NCBI RefSeq assembly: GCF_023330665.1
Contig: NZ_CP097127.1
Coordinates: 2,604,001-2,668,000 of the forward strand
Direction: 5' to 3'
From: Conexibacter sp. S30A1
GTDB lineage: Bacteria > Actinomycetota > Thermoleophilia > Solirubrobacterales > Solirubrobacteraceae
DNA length: 64,000 nt
The translations under genes were made by a program, and so were the position numbers. Positions 33,945 to 42,220 of the stretch are shown in pieces. The first letter of the stretch is position 1, and each line of letters opens with the position of its first letter. The notes beneath the pieces are model-generated. The model was given only the letters and a program-made list of their open reading frames with translations. It was not told where the DNA came from and did no database searches.

Positions 33945-34001
33945 GCGAGGCCTCCTGGCCACTCGCGAGCCAGCCCACGCAGCTCTTCGGCCGCGACTCG
34001 G
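33941..34001 (-). pseudogene. C-terminal tail of the RitA-like recombinase, cut off by IS21 insertion
   Basis: On the minus strand the last codons read VAAEELRGLAREWPGGLA followed by TGA, a typical RitA C-terminus, and the stop overlaps the ritB ATG. The rest of the gene is 8.2 kb away at 42221-43396. The IS21-family end begins at 34002. Confidence 0.7.
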
Positions 34002-34423
34002 TGTGGCCACTTGCAGTGGCCCCGGGGTAGACGCGGCGAGTTCCAGCCAACGTCGGAAAGCGCCGGACAACCGGCATGAGAGAAGGGAATGAGAGAGTCC
34101 TACATCGAAGATTTAGCGAACCGCGGTGGCCCTGCCCATGCGTTGGCGTTCCGTGAGGGCGCAGCGAAGCGTTGGTGTCGGGGTGCGTGCAGGCCGGCTA
34201 TTGAGCCCCGAAATGCTGAACAGTCTGGGTGCCGACACGGTCGACGTCGGTGGAAGGCAATACTTGCGGCGGCGTTATCGCGAGTCGTCGTGAGGCCCGG
34301 CGGGGTCGGAGAACCTGTGCATGTGCGTGATCTCTCCATGCTGAGAACCGGGAGGGCTTGCGGTTATCCGCCTGTCGTGATGGCGGGGCGGGTCGCGCGG
34401 GGAACGCCGGTGGCGGTAATCCC

Positions 34424-35920
34424 GTGACGCACGACCGTGAGCAGTCGGACGGCCTGATAGTACCTGTGAAGCTGTCGAACAACGCCCGAGACGGGGCGGC
34501 GGAGGCGGTGGAGGGAAGCGGGCCGGTCAAGGGGAACGCGGCAGGCAAAACGCGTCCCGGACACTGTGCCGGGCATGACGCGCCAAGTGCGCTTGACCGT
34601 GTGCGACGGATCGCAAGGCAGGACAAGGACGTGCGGTTCACCGCGCTACTGCACCATGTTGACGTCGATCGCCTGCGGGCGGCGTACTTTGCGCTTCGGC
34701 CAAAGGCCGCACCGGGGGTGGATGGCGTCACGTGGGACGACTACGGGCAGGATCTGGAGGGCAGCCTCACGGATCTCCACGCTCGTGTTCACAGGGGCGC
34801 CTATCGAGCGAGACCGTCTCGGCGGGTGTTCATTCCGAAGCCGGATGGGCGGCTTAGGCCGCTCGGCGTCGCTGCGCTTGAGGACAAGATCCTTCAGCGG
34901 GCGGTGGTCGAGGTGCTGAACGCTGTCTATGAGCAGGACTTTCTCGGTTTCTCTTACGGCTTCCGTCCGGGGCGCTCACCGCATGACGCGCTGGACGCAC
35001 TGGCATACGGGATCAACCGTCGGAGGGTGAACTGGGTGCTCGACGCTGATTTCAGCGACTACTTTTCCAGGCTCGACCATCAGTGGCTGGTCAAGTTCTT
35101 AGAGCACCGGATCGCGGATGAAAGGGTCTTGCGGCTGATCCAGAAATGGCTGGCCGCGGGGGTCATCGAGGCCGGGTCGTGGACAGCATTGCCGGACGGC
35201 GTTCCCCAGGGGGCCTCGGCCTCTCCGTTGTTGGCGAACGTTTACGCGCACTACGTCCTTGACCTGTGGGCTGACCAATGGAGACGTCGGCACGCGCACG
35301 GTCATGTTGTGATCGTGCGCTTCGCCGATGACTTCGTGGTGGGTTTTGAGCACCGGCAGGACGCGGAACGGTTCTGGGTTGAGCTTCGCGAGAGACTCGC
35401 GAAGTTCGGGCTGGAGCTTAACGCCGAGAAGACCAGGCTGATCGAGTTCGGGCGGTTTGCCGCCCGTGATCGTGCAGCCCGAGGGCTCGGCAAGCCTGAG
35501 ACGTTCCAGTTTCTCGGTTTCACGCACATGTGCGGGAAGGCGAGGAAGACGGGACAGTTCAAGCTCTTGCGGACCACCGACTCGAAACGGATGCGCGTCA
35601 AGCTGCACGCTCTCAAGCGGGAGATGGCGTGGCGTATGCACCAGCCCATTCCGGCGCAGGGCCAGTGGCTTGCCACGGTCCTTCAAGGGCACTACAACTA
35701 CTACGCGGTGCCCAACAACAGCGAGGCGCTCCACGTCTTCCGCGAACAGATCATCCGGTACTGGCGACACTCGCTGCGGCGACGTAGTCAGCGCAACCGG
35801 ATCGACTGGACGCGAATGAACGTCTTGGCTGACCGATGGCTACCAGCCCCGCGTATCTTGCATCCTTGGCCTGAACAGCGATTCGCCGCCAGAACCCAAG
35901 ACAGGAGCCCAGTGCGGTAG
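34424..35920 (+). CDS. ltrA: Group II intron reverse transcriptase/maturase
   Basis: About 498 residues from the GTG at 34424 (a TTG at 34358 is also open). Motifs are KAAPGVDGVTWDDY, RRVFIPKPDGRLRPLG (RT1/2), FLGFSYGFRPGRSPHDAL, DADFSDYFSRLDH (RT3), GVPQGASASPLLANVYAHYVLD (RT4) and the active site IVRFADDFVVGF with FADD in place of YADD (RT5). The X/maturase domain follows (GHYNYYAVPNNSEAL). There is no HNH endonuclease domain at the C-terminus. The stop codon lies inside intron domain V. Its spliced product supports intron splicing and retrohoming. Confidence 0.9.
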   Translation: MTHDREQSDGLIVPVKLSNNARDGAAEAVEGSGPVKGNAAGKTRPGHCAGHDAPSALDRVRRIARQDKDVRFTALLHHVDVDRLRAAYFALRPKAAPGVDGVTWDDYGQDLEGSLTDLHARVHRGAYRARPSRRVFIPKPDGRLRPLGVAALEDKILQRAVVEVLNAVYEQDFLGFSYGFRPGRSPHDALDALAYGINRRRVNWVLDADFSDYFSRLDHQWLVKFLEHRIADERVLRLIQKWLAAGVIEAGSWTALPDGVPQGASASPLLANVYAHYVLDLWADQWRRRHAHGHVVIVRFADDFVVGFEHRQDAERFWVELRERLAKFGLELNAEKTRLIEFGRFAARDRAARGLGKPETFQFLGFTHMCGKARKTGQFKLLRTTDSKRMRVKLHALKREMAWRMHQPIPAQGQWLATVLQGHYNYYAVPNNSEALHVFREQIIRYWRHSLRRRSQRNRIDWTRMNVLADRWLPAPRILHPWPEQRFAARTQDRSPVR

Positions 35921-35937
35921 TCCCGCACGCTGGGATC
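35905..35937 (+). ncRNA. Group II intron domain V
   Basis: The stem CCCAG/CTGGG and the upper stem TGCGG/CCGCA are separated by a two-base CG bulge on the 3' side and closed by TAGT. The catalytic triad AGC is at 35906-35908. This is the conserved shape of domain V. The maturase stop codon TAG (35918-35920) forms part of the apical loop. Confidence 0.8.
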
Positions 35938-35980
35938 TGCGCGGGGGGCGGTCAGCAACGGCCGTCCCCACCGCAACCAA

Positions 35981-36469
35981 CAGTTGACAGATCAACCCTA
36001 CCGGTTGGGGTGGCGGAGCGCTACAGACCGGGGTGCCGTAGCGGGGTGGGAGCGGGAGCCCCGGAGGGGCGATGGCTCTCACCCCGCTACGGGCGCGGCT
36101 GCCGGGCGGGGGCACGGGGTGTCCTGCAGACCCCGCCGGACGGGCGCTTGCTGCTGTGCACGGCCGTTGGTCGTGCGTGGGCATAGCGGGCGCCAGCGTG
36201 TAAGCGCGCGCTGGTGCGCTGATGCCCGGTCAGGCGTGTGGCGGGATGTTGCTGGCCGTGGCCGTCGCGGGCTCTGACCCCGCTGCGGGCGTGGCCGGCA
36301 CCCGGGGGCATGGCATACCGGCAGCGTGGCCCACGGCGACGATCTGGGGACGTTGTTTGCCAGCACGCACGATGCTGCGCATGTCACGCCGCGGCCGCGC
36401 TGGCGGTGATCGCGGCTGGCGAACACGCCGTCAACACGCTATGGGCGGGTGAGGCGCTGCGCTCGATGT
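35981..36469. other. GC-rich stretch between the intron and the IS30-type gene, with strong hairpin
   Basis: No recognisable protein. An 11-base perfect inverted repeat, GTAGCGGGGTG (36038-36048) and CACCCCGCTAC (36080-36090), forms a hairpin. The remainder is repetitive GC-rich sequence with short frames lacking family resemblance. It probably includes the downstream end of the IS30-type element, but a terminal repeat could not be fixed. Confidence 0.4.
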
Positions 36470-37663
36470 CTATGCGGCGAGCTGCTCAAGCTCCATGTCC
36501 AACAGCTGCGCTGGGGTGCGCCACCCCAGCGTTCTGCGTGGCCGGCCGTTTATCTCCGCAGCGACACGCTCAAGCTCATCCGGGCCGTGCTGGGAGAGGT
36601 CGCTGCCTTTCGGGAAGTAGTCCCGCAGAACACCGTTCATGTTCTCGTTAGACGCCCGCTGCCACGGGCTGTGAGCCTCGCAGAAGAACACGCTTGTGCC
36701 GGTGCTGGCAGTGACCTGCTCGTGGCCTGCCATCTCGGTTCCTTGATCCCAGGTCAGCGACCGGCGCAGCGCCGGCGGCAGCACGGCGAGCTTGTGCTCA
36801 AGCGCTGCGTTCAGCGCCTGGGCGCCTTGCTCGCCGTCCAGGTGCAGCAACACCACAAACCGGGTTTTGCGCTCAACCAGCGTCCCGATCGCACTGCGGT
36901 TGTACGCACCCTTGATCAGATCGCCCTCCCAATGCCCGGCAATGCTGCGGTCCAGCGCCTCCTGCGGGCGCTGGTCGATCATCCGCATGCTCTCAGGCCT
37001 TTGACGACGCTGATCAGGGCGCAAGCGCCGCTTACGCCGCCGCCTGCGGCACGGGCGCGTGATATCCACCAACGGGTCATAGATCGCCTGATACACCGAC
37101 TCTGTGCACAACTGCCGAGCGCGCTCACCCGGAAACCTCGTGTGCAGCTCGTGGGAGACCTGCTCTGGGCTGAAACGCCTGCCAAGCAGCCCCGTTACGG
37201 CTTCGTGCAGCACCGTGTCGGTAGCGACCCGACGCTGCCGCACACGAGCAAGCCGCCCGCCGGCGAGACGCTGCGCGCCGTGCGGGCGATACGAACCATC
37301 ATCGGCACCGTTACGCGACAGCTCCCGGCTGACCGTCGAGGCGCAGCGCCCGATCCGGCGGGCGATCTCACGCACACCCAGCCCCTCGCCACGCAGATCC
37401 GCGATCCTCACCCGCTCCTCCTCGCTCAAATACCGGTCGCTACGCGGCTTTCGCTCAATGATCATCACCGGCGGATAGTGGCGAGAGCGCCCGACAGCAG
37501 ACCGGACCGTCCGCCCATAACGCCACCTCACACCGGTCTTACGATCAACACCAACCTGCCGGCACGCCTCGCTGTTGCTCACACCCTGCGCGATCAACGA
37601 AGCCCATCGTGCCCGCTTCTCAGCCTGCGGCGCCGTTCCCGGTGACCGTCTCTCTCCTGACAT
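36470..37663 (-). CDS. IS30-family transposase
   Basis: A 397-residue transposase. The N-terminal HTH (GVSNSEACRQVGVDRKTGVRW) and a second HTH (LGVREIARRIGRCASTVSREL) are as in IS30. The core has the DDE motifs GHWEGDLIKGAYN (first Asp), LTWDQGTEMAGH (second Asp) and SPWQRASNENMNGVLRDYFPKG (Glu), then NGRPRRTLGWRTPAQLL at the end. It is intact. It lies inside the IS21-family element downstream of istB. The terminal repeats were not located with certainty. Confidence 0.92.
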   Translation of the reverse strand: MSGERRSPGTAPQAEKRARWASLIAQGVSNSEACRQVGVDRKTGVRWRYGRTVRSAVGRSRHYPPVMIIERKPRSDRYLSEEERVRIADLRGEGLGVREIARRIGRCASTVSRELSRNGADDGSYRPHGAQRLAGGRLARVRQRRVATDTVLHEAVTGLLGRRFSPEQVSHELHTRFPGERARQLCTESVYQAIYDPLVDITRPCRRRRRKRRLRPDQRRQRPESMRMIDQRPQEALDRSIAGHWEGDLIKGAYNRSAIGTLVERKTRFVVLLHLDGEQGAQALNAALEHKLAVLPPALRRSLTWDQGTEMAGHEQVTASTGTSVFFCEAHSPWQRASNENMNGVLRDYFPKGSDLSQHGPDELERVAAEINGRPRRTLGWRTPAQLLDMELEQLAA

Positions 37664-37864
37664 CGCAACCCCCGAACCGTGGTGGTGTTGCGACGATCAC
37701 TCGAATCCGCCCGCTTGAAGTGGCTCCACCTCGCGTCGTTGGTTGTTGTTGTGGATGTTGCCTGATTGGGTGGTCGGATGCTGCCGCGACCATCGTCACG
37801 GAGCCGTCGCCCGCAGGGCGGCGGTGGAGTGGCGATGGTCGCGGGCGCGCTTGTCGGGGTGGGG

Positions 37865-38650
37865 TCAGGCTCCTTTCGTGCGGTGTTGCAGGCCGTGACG
37901 GAACCGCCAGGATTCGCTGCCGGTGTCGATGATGTGCGCTCGGTGGGTGATGCGGTCAACGACGGCTTTTGCCATCCGTGGGTCGGGGAACACTTTGGTC
38001 CATTCGCCGAACGGCAGGTTGGTGGTCACGATCAACGAGCCGCGTTCGTTGCGTTCTGAGATGACCTGGAAGACGAGCTCCGCGGCACCGTCGGGCAACG
38101 CCAGGTAGCCCAGTTCATCGAGGACCACCACCTCGGTCCTTGAGTAGCGGCCGACGACACGGCCGAGTTCTTTGCGGGACTCGGCTTCTTGGAGCTCGTT
38201 CGCCAGGCCCGCGAGGGTGGTGAACCGGACACGTCGGCCTTGTTGGCAGGCACAGATCGCCAGCGCGATCGCGAGGTGTGTTTTGCCGGTGCCCGAGTCG
38301 CCGACCAGTACGATCGAGTCGCGATCAGCTATCCAGGCGCCGTCCGCGAGCGCGGCGATCGTGGCTTGCGGGATTTTCTGGTTGTCCTGGAAGCGGAACT
38401 CTTCGAGGCGTTTGAGCATCGGGAACTTCGCTTCGAGGATCCGGCGGCGCTCGCGACGCTCGCCGCGCTGGTGCATCTCGGCTTCCAGCAGCGCCGCCAA
38501 GTACGCGACGGGGGTTTGCTGCTCACGGACAGCCTCCTGGGCCATCTGCCGAAACCGTGCTTTGACGGTCGGGAGTTTCAGCTCGGTGGCGTGCGCGGCG
38601 ATCAACGCTTCCAGTGCCGCGGTCTGCGCACTGGTTCTGGGGGTGCTCAT
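37865..38650 (-). CDS. istB: IS21-family ATP-binding protein IstB
   Basis: 261 residues. IstB is the AAA+ helper that selects target DNA for IstA. Motifs are the N-terminal helical domain (LKLPTVKARFRQMAQEAV), Walker A VGDSGTGKTHLAIAL (about residue 112), Walker B VVVLDELGYLAL (about residue 173), sensor SLIVTTNLPFGEW and RITHRAHIIDTGSES. The ATG at 38650 overlaps the stop of the small preceding frame (ATGA). The start, length and motifs fit the family. Confidence 0.92.
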   Translation of the reverse strand: MSTPRTSAQTAALEALIAAHATELKLPTVKARFRQMAQEAVREQQTPVAYLAALLEAEMHQRGERRERRRILEAKFPMLKRLEEFRFQDNQKIPQATIAALADGAWIADRDSIVLVGDSGTGKTHLAIALAICACQQGRRVRFTTLAGLANELQEAESRKELGRVVGRYSRTEVVVLDELGYLALPDGAAELVFQVISERNERGSLIVTTNLPFGEWTKVFPDPRMAKAVVDRITHRAHIIDTGSESWRFRHGLQHRTKGA

Positions 38651-38892
38651 CGTCCGGCCTCCCAGCTGTTGGTGCGCTGCTCGGCATGCTCGGCGCAGAC
38701 CAGCAGACTGAACGCGAGATCGCGCGCCTGCTGCGGGGTGAGCGCGCTTGAGGCCGGGGAGTCCTCCAGCGTGTCGTCGAACATCACCACGCTGACCAGC
38801 TGCCGGTATCGCCACTCTTCGAACTCGTCGGGGATGCGGTCGAACTCGTCGGTGTTGATGAACGCCTCGATCTGACAGTACGGGGCGCTCAT
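38647..38892 (-). CDS. Small protein encoded between istA and istB
   Basis: 81 residues, with ATGA overlaps at both ends: its ATG overlaps the istA stop and its TGA overlaps the istB start. The tight coupling argues for a real gene. The sequence is acidic (FINTDEFDRIPDEFEEWRYRQL) and soluble, with a SALTPQQARDLAFSLLVCAEHAEQR helix. Most IS21 elements have only istA and istB. I recognise no family. Confidence 0.6.
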   Translation of the reverse strand: MSAPYCQIEAFINTDEFDRIPDEFEEWRYRQLVSVVMFDDTLEDSPASSALTPQQARDLAFSLLVCAEHAEQRTNSWEAGR

Positions 38893-40171
38893 CGTCCTTG
38901 CTCCCCGACGCCGCGCAGCTGGTCATAGCCGGAAAGGTCGGTGGGTGGTGGGGACCCGATCCCGGACAGGCGCTCGTCGATCTGCACTGCCGCTGGTTGC
39001 GGGCGGGTGCCACGGTCAAGCAGCAGCCTCACCGCCCGGCCGTCAAACGCGCCAGCAGCCAGCGCGCCAGCAACAGCACGCTTGACCTTTTCAGGATCAT
39101 GCTCGCGCAGCAGGATCAGCACCTCAACCATCTGCCGTGCCGCTTCCTGAGCGCCGCAGCGCTCCTGAATCCCGGTCCACAACCGGTCAAAACACTCTGG
39201 CCAGTCACCACGGTCGCGCTGCTGACGCAACGCCAAAGATCGCGCCAACGCACCCGGCTTGCGTGCCAACAGGTCAAGATAATGGTCTAGCTGCGCGCTG
39301 ATCTGATGGGTGCCGTGCAGCCGCTCATGGACCGCGACCTGCTTGCCGTCATGCCAGAAGCTGATTTCACTGGCCCCGATCCGCGCACGGACCTTCAGCC
39401 CCGCCAGCCGCGCCGGGACCGAGTAACGGTTGGTGCGAACCGTCGCTAACGCCTTCGCATCAACCCTGGGCGTGGCTTCCTCCCAGGTTGGGAACGGCTC
39501 TGCCGGCAGCGTGCCCAACAACAGCCGCTCCCGATCACGTCGCTGACCGACAGTCTCTGACTGCCCGGTGATCGTGCGATCCAGATCCTTCAAGCAACAC
39601 TGATCGAGCAGCTCGTTGAGCTGCTCGATCGAGTCCACGCTCGGGACCGGCACCAGATGCCGGCGGCGAAAGCGCCCGATCTCCTGCTCCACACCACCCT
39701 TCTCATGCGCGCCCTTGATCCCGGGCAGGCAGAAGGAGCTCTCAAACCGGTAATGCGAACGCAACGCGACGAACCGGTCAGACTCGACCCTGCGCCGGCC
39801 CTTCAACACCCGGGTGACCGCGCTCTTCAAATTGTCATAGCGGATCACGTCAAACACCCCGCCATGCCATTCCAGCGCACGGACGTGCCCCTCCAAGAAC
39901 GCCTGCTGCGTCTCATCCAAAAACGCCATCACGAACCCCGCACCGGAAAAGCACGCCCGCATCTCGAACAGATGCACCACCGTCTCCACACCCCGCAGAA
40001 TGACCGTCGCCTGCCCCCAATCGACCTCACCCTCAACACCCGCATCAGCGACCAGCGGCACGAACACCTCGCCAACCTGCCCCAGCTCACGGCGCTTCTC
40101 GCGCACATAGCGGCTGACCTGCCGCTCAGACACCACCGCACCATGCTCGGCAACCAGCCGCTGCCACACCC
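38889..40171 (-). pseudogene. istA: IstA transposase, C-terminal part (split by IS3-like element)
   Basis: 1283 bases encoding the catalytic and C-terminal parts: QRLVAEHGAVVSERQVSRYV, VEGEVDWGQATVIL (first Asp), FDVIRYDNLKSAVTRVLKG (second Asp), KGAHEKGGVEQEIGRFRR (Glu) and the C-terminal region with LDHYLDLLARKPGAL. The N-terminal part lies at 41854-42106. Joined without the insertion and one target copy, it gives 1536 bases, 511 codons in frame, the usual IstA size. Confidence 0.88.
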
Positions 40172-40260
40172 GTGGTTTGCGTCTGGCTTCGCGATAGAGG
40201 TAGGGTCGTTTTTCAACCTTAAGCTGGGTAGCTTTGGGGGCCTTGATCCAGGAGGTCCAG

Positions 40261-40611
40261 ATGATGGAGAACGGCAAGCGCAAAGCTCGCCGGCAGCTGT
40301 CGCCGGAGGAGAAGTGGGAGCTGTTTTTGGAGGTCGCCTCGAAGGAGATCTCGCAGGCGGACGCGGCCCGGAAGTATGGGGTGGATGTGTCGGTGATCAT
40401 CCGGCTCAGGGCGTTGGCGAAGGATGCGGCGTTGGTGGCGTTCGCCTCCGCGAAGCCGGGGCGGGTCTCATCGCCCGAGCAGCTGGAGCTGGAGGCGTTG
40501 CGGTCCGAGAACGCGCAGCTGACCGAGACGATCAAGGAGCAGGCGATCGAGCTTTCGTTGCACAGGGGAAAGCAGCGCTCGGGCTTACTGGCCCGGTCCC
40601 CGCGCGGGTGA
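40261..40611 (+). CDS. IS3-like OrfA (HTH protein)
   Basis: 116 residues from the ATG at 40261 with an AGGAGG site upstream. It contains a helix-turn-helix (KEISQADAARKYGVDVSVIIRLR) and a C-terminal leucine-zipper-like helix (LELEALRSENAQLTETIKEQAIEL), the OrfA pattern that binds the element ends. The stop lies in GTGA shared with the OrfB start. A possible slippery stretch GGGGAAAG at 40565-40572 could allow -1 frameshifting to an OrfAB fusion. Confidence 0.78.
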   Translation: MMENGKRKARRQLSPEEKWELFLEVASKEISQADAARKYGVDVSVIIRLRALAKDAALVAFASAKPGRVSSPEQLELEALRSENAQLTETIKEQAIELSLHRGKQRSGLLARSPRG

Positions 40612-41642
40612 GTGCGGGGGTCAAGCTCGAGCTTCTGGGCCTGATCGATGATGCTGTCGGGCGGGGGTGGTCGCACGCGCGGGCGTGCCGGGTGCTGCAG
40701 GTAGAGGATGTGCGCGTGCACCGCTGGCGGGCGCGCCTCAGAGAGACCGGGAGCTTGGAGGACCAGGCTCCGGGTGGCGGGGCGGTGCACAGCCTGCTTG
40801 AGTGGGAGGAGCAGGCGATCCTCTGCCTGATCGAGACGTGGGGGCCGGTGGACCGTTCGCATCGCAAGCTCGCACACCGCGGCAGCTATACCGGGACGGT
40901 GTTCGTGAGCCCGTCCACGGTGTTGCGTGTGGCGCTCAAACACCAGGTCACGCTCCCTGGGGAGCCGGTTCGCGCACGCCCGCAAACACCCGTGTTTCCC
41001 GTGATTAGCTGGGAGAAGAACCGGATCTGGATTTGGGATGCAACCCACTTTGCGCGTGCCAAGCGGGTTGCTTACGCGATCGTTGATGTCGTGACCCGCT
41101 ACTGGATCGGATACCTGCTCACCTCAGAGCAAACCTCAACCCAGGTGCAGCTGCTGTTCGCCCAGGCGCTCGAGGACCAGGGGCTGCTCGGCCCCGACGG
41201 ACGACCGCTTGCCAGCGTTGATCAGCCGCCGCCTGCTGTTATCGACGAGCCTGACGAGCTGCCGGTGCTGGTCGCGTGGTCTGATAACGGGACCGAGATG
41301 ACCGCGATCGACACCCGCCAGTTCATGGCGATCATGTTGATCACCCAGCATCACGGCCGGCCCGGCACACCCACAGACCAGGCGCACATCGAGAGCTTCT
41401 TCAGCCACGTCAAAGGCGAATGGCCGCTGCTTTTAGCGATCAGCGACCCCGCCGTGCTCGACCAGACACTCGCGCGTGTGCGCACCGAATACAACACCGT
41501 GCGCCTGCACGCCGCGATCGGCTACGTCACCCCCGATGATGAGCACTCAGGCCGCGGACCCGCCATCCGCCGCGCCCGCGCCGCAGGGCTTCGGCAGGCT
41601 CGGGCCGACCGGATCCGTCAGAATCGAGCAGACAAGAAATGA
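40608..41642 (+). CDS. IS3-like OrfB (DDE transposase)
   Basis: 344 residues from the GTG overlapping the OrfA stop. After an N-terminal HTH_21-like region (GRGWSHARACRVLQVEDVRVHRW), the rve core has IWIWDATHFARAKR (first Asp), LVAWSDNGTEMTAID (second Asp) and AHIESFFSHVKGEWPLL (Glu), then RTEYNTVRLHAAIGYVTPDDEH, the usual ending. The reading frame is open far upstream, so an OrfAB fusion by frameshifting is possible. Confidence 0.85.
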   Translation: MSAGVKLELLGLIDDAVGRGWSHARACRVLQVEDVRVHRWRARLRETGSLEDQAPGGGAVHSLLEWEEQAILCLIETWGPVDRSHRKLAHRGSYTGTVFVSPSTVLRVALKHQVTLPGEPVRARPQTPVFPVISWEKNRIWIWDATHFARAKRVAYAIVDVVTRYWIGYLLTSEQTSTQVQLLFAQALEDQGLLGPDGRPLASVDQPPPAVIDEPDELPVLVAWSDNGTEMTAIDTRQFMAIMLITQHHGRPGTPTDQAHIESFFSHVKGEWPLLLAISDPAVLDQTLARVRTEYNTVRLHAAIGYVTPDDEHSGRGPAIRRARAAGLRQARADRIRQNRADKK

Positions 41643-41853
41643 CACGCCCAGACCACACCACAAGCGCGCACGCCCTCCCGGGGAAGAGGCGCGCTTTTGA
41701 GGGGGTCGCCCGCCGGCTGGACGCCGGCGGAACCACAGCAAGGACGCTGCCCCGGACCCCGGTCCGGACACCAACCAGCCAGCCCTCACCACCAGCTCAG
41801 CGTTGGGTTAGAAAATGCGACCGCTCTATCAAAGAGTCAGACACACCGCACCC

Positions 41854-42106
41854 GCCTGGCGGTATGCCGCTGCTTACGCGGCGCTGACCTATCCGCTTCC
41901 AACCAGCCATCGATGATCGCCCGATACGGCCCGAGCTTCGGCGCCGGCCTGCTCTCCGGCACCCGCTTCGCGGGCGGGATCGCCGAATCCAACGCCTGCC
42001 TGACCGCCCGGCGATGCACCCCATGACGCCTGGCCAGCTCACGGACCGACAACCCCTCCCGCGCGTGATCACGCCTGATCTGCTCAAACTGCTGCACTCT
42101 GCTCAC
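41854..42106 (-). pseudogene. istA: IstA transposase, N-terminal part
   Basis: Starts at the GTG at 42106, with AGGAG just upstream, and encodes VQQFEQIRRDHAREGLSVREL-type HTH sequence (ARRHGVHRRAVRQAL), then PKLGPYRAIIDGWLEADRSAP. It is broken after HTARRV by the IS3-like element. See the C-terminal part at 38889-40171. Confidence 0.85.
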
Positions 42107-42220
42107 TGCTCCTTCCGACCTCTCCGATCGCGCTTGACAAAGCACGAATCGAACGAGTCAGCTCGGACGGAGGTGGGGCCAGTTCAAGCGTCCACAGTGG
42201 GCCCAGTTCAGACGTCCACA

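Larger units (their letters stand above)
34183..35980 (+). ncRNA. Group II intron (approximate limits)
   Basis: The reverse transcriptase gene is followed by a recognisable domain V (35905-35937) and a domain VI-like stem (about 35939-35977, GGGGGGCGG pairing with CCGTCCCC), after which CCGCAAC gives a plausible 3' end in AC. The 5' end is not certain. A GTGCG, the usual intron start, is at 34183. A short frame at 34089 beginning MRESYIEDLANRGGP resembles sequences often seen just upstream of such introns, so the true start may be earlier. Confidence 0.6.
40172..41848 (+). mobile_element. IS3-like two-ORF element inserted in istA
   Basis: 1677 bp flanked by the 5-base target copy CACCC (40167-40171 and 41849-41853). 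Imperfect inverted ends are GTTTGCGTCTGGCTTCGCGA near 40175 and, inverted, GTGTGTCTGACTCTTTGATA at 41848. It has two overlapping ORFs in different frames (A in +1, B in the -1 relative frame), as in the IS3 family. Removal restores istA in frame, which confirms the limits. Confidence 0.85.
34002..42220 (-). mobile_element. IS21-family element carrying further insertions
   Basis: The ends are TGTGGCCACTTGCAGTGG (34002) and, read inward from 42220, TGTGGACGTCTGAACTGG followed by a second copy TGTGGACGCTTGAACTGG. Such multiple end repeats beginning TG are typical of IS21. A similar repeat (CGCTTGAAGTGGCTCCACC) lies near 37710, just beyond istB. The genes are istA, a small middle frame and istB on the minus strand. 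The insertion broke ritA. A clean target duplication was not identified. Confidence 0.78.

Noticed and set aside
34089..34427. 112-codon frame before the maturase as an independent gene
   Set aside because: Its start resembles sequences often seen at the upstream border of such introns, and the rest lies in intron RNA. It is more likely part of the intron or its flank.
36238..36651. Open frames before the IS30-type gene as a possible protein gene
   Set aside because: No recognisable motif, irregular codon use, and overlap with the IS30-type gene and a strong hairpin.
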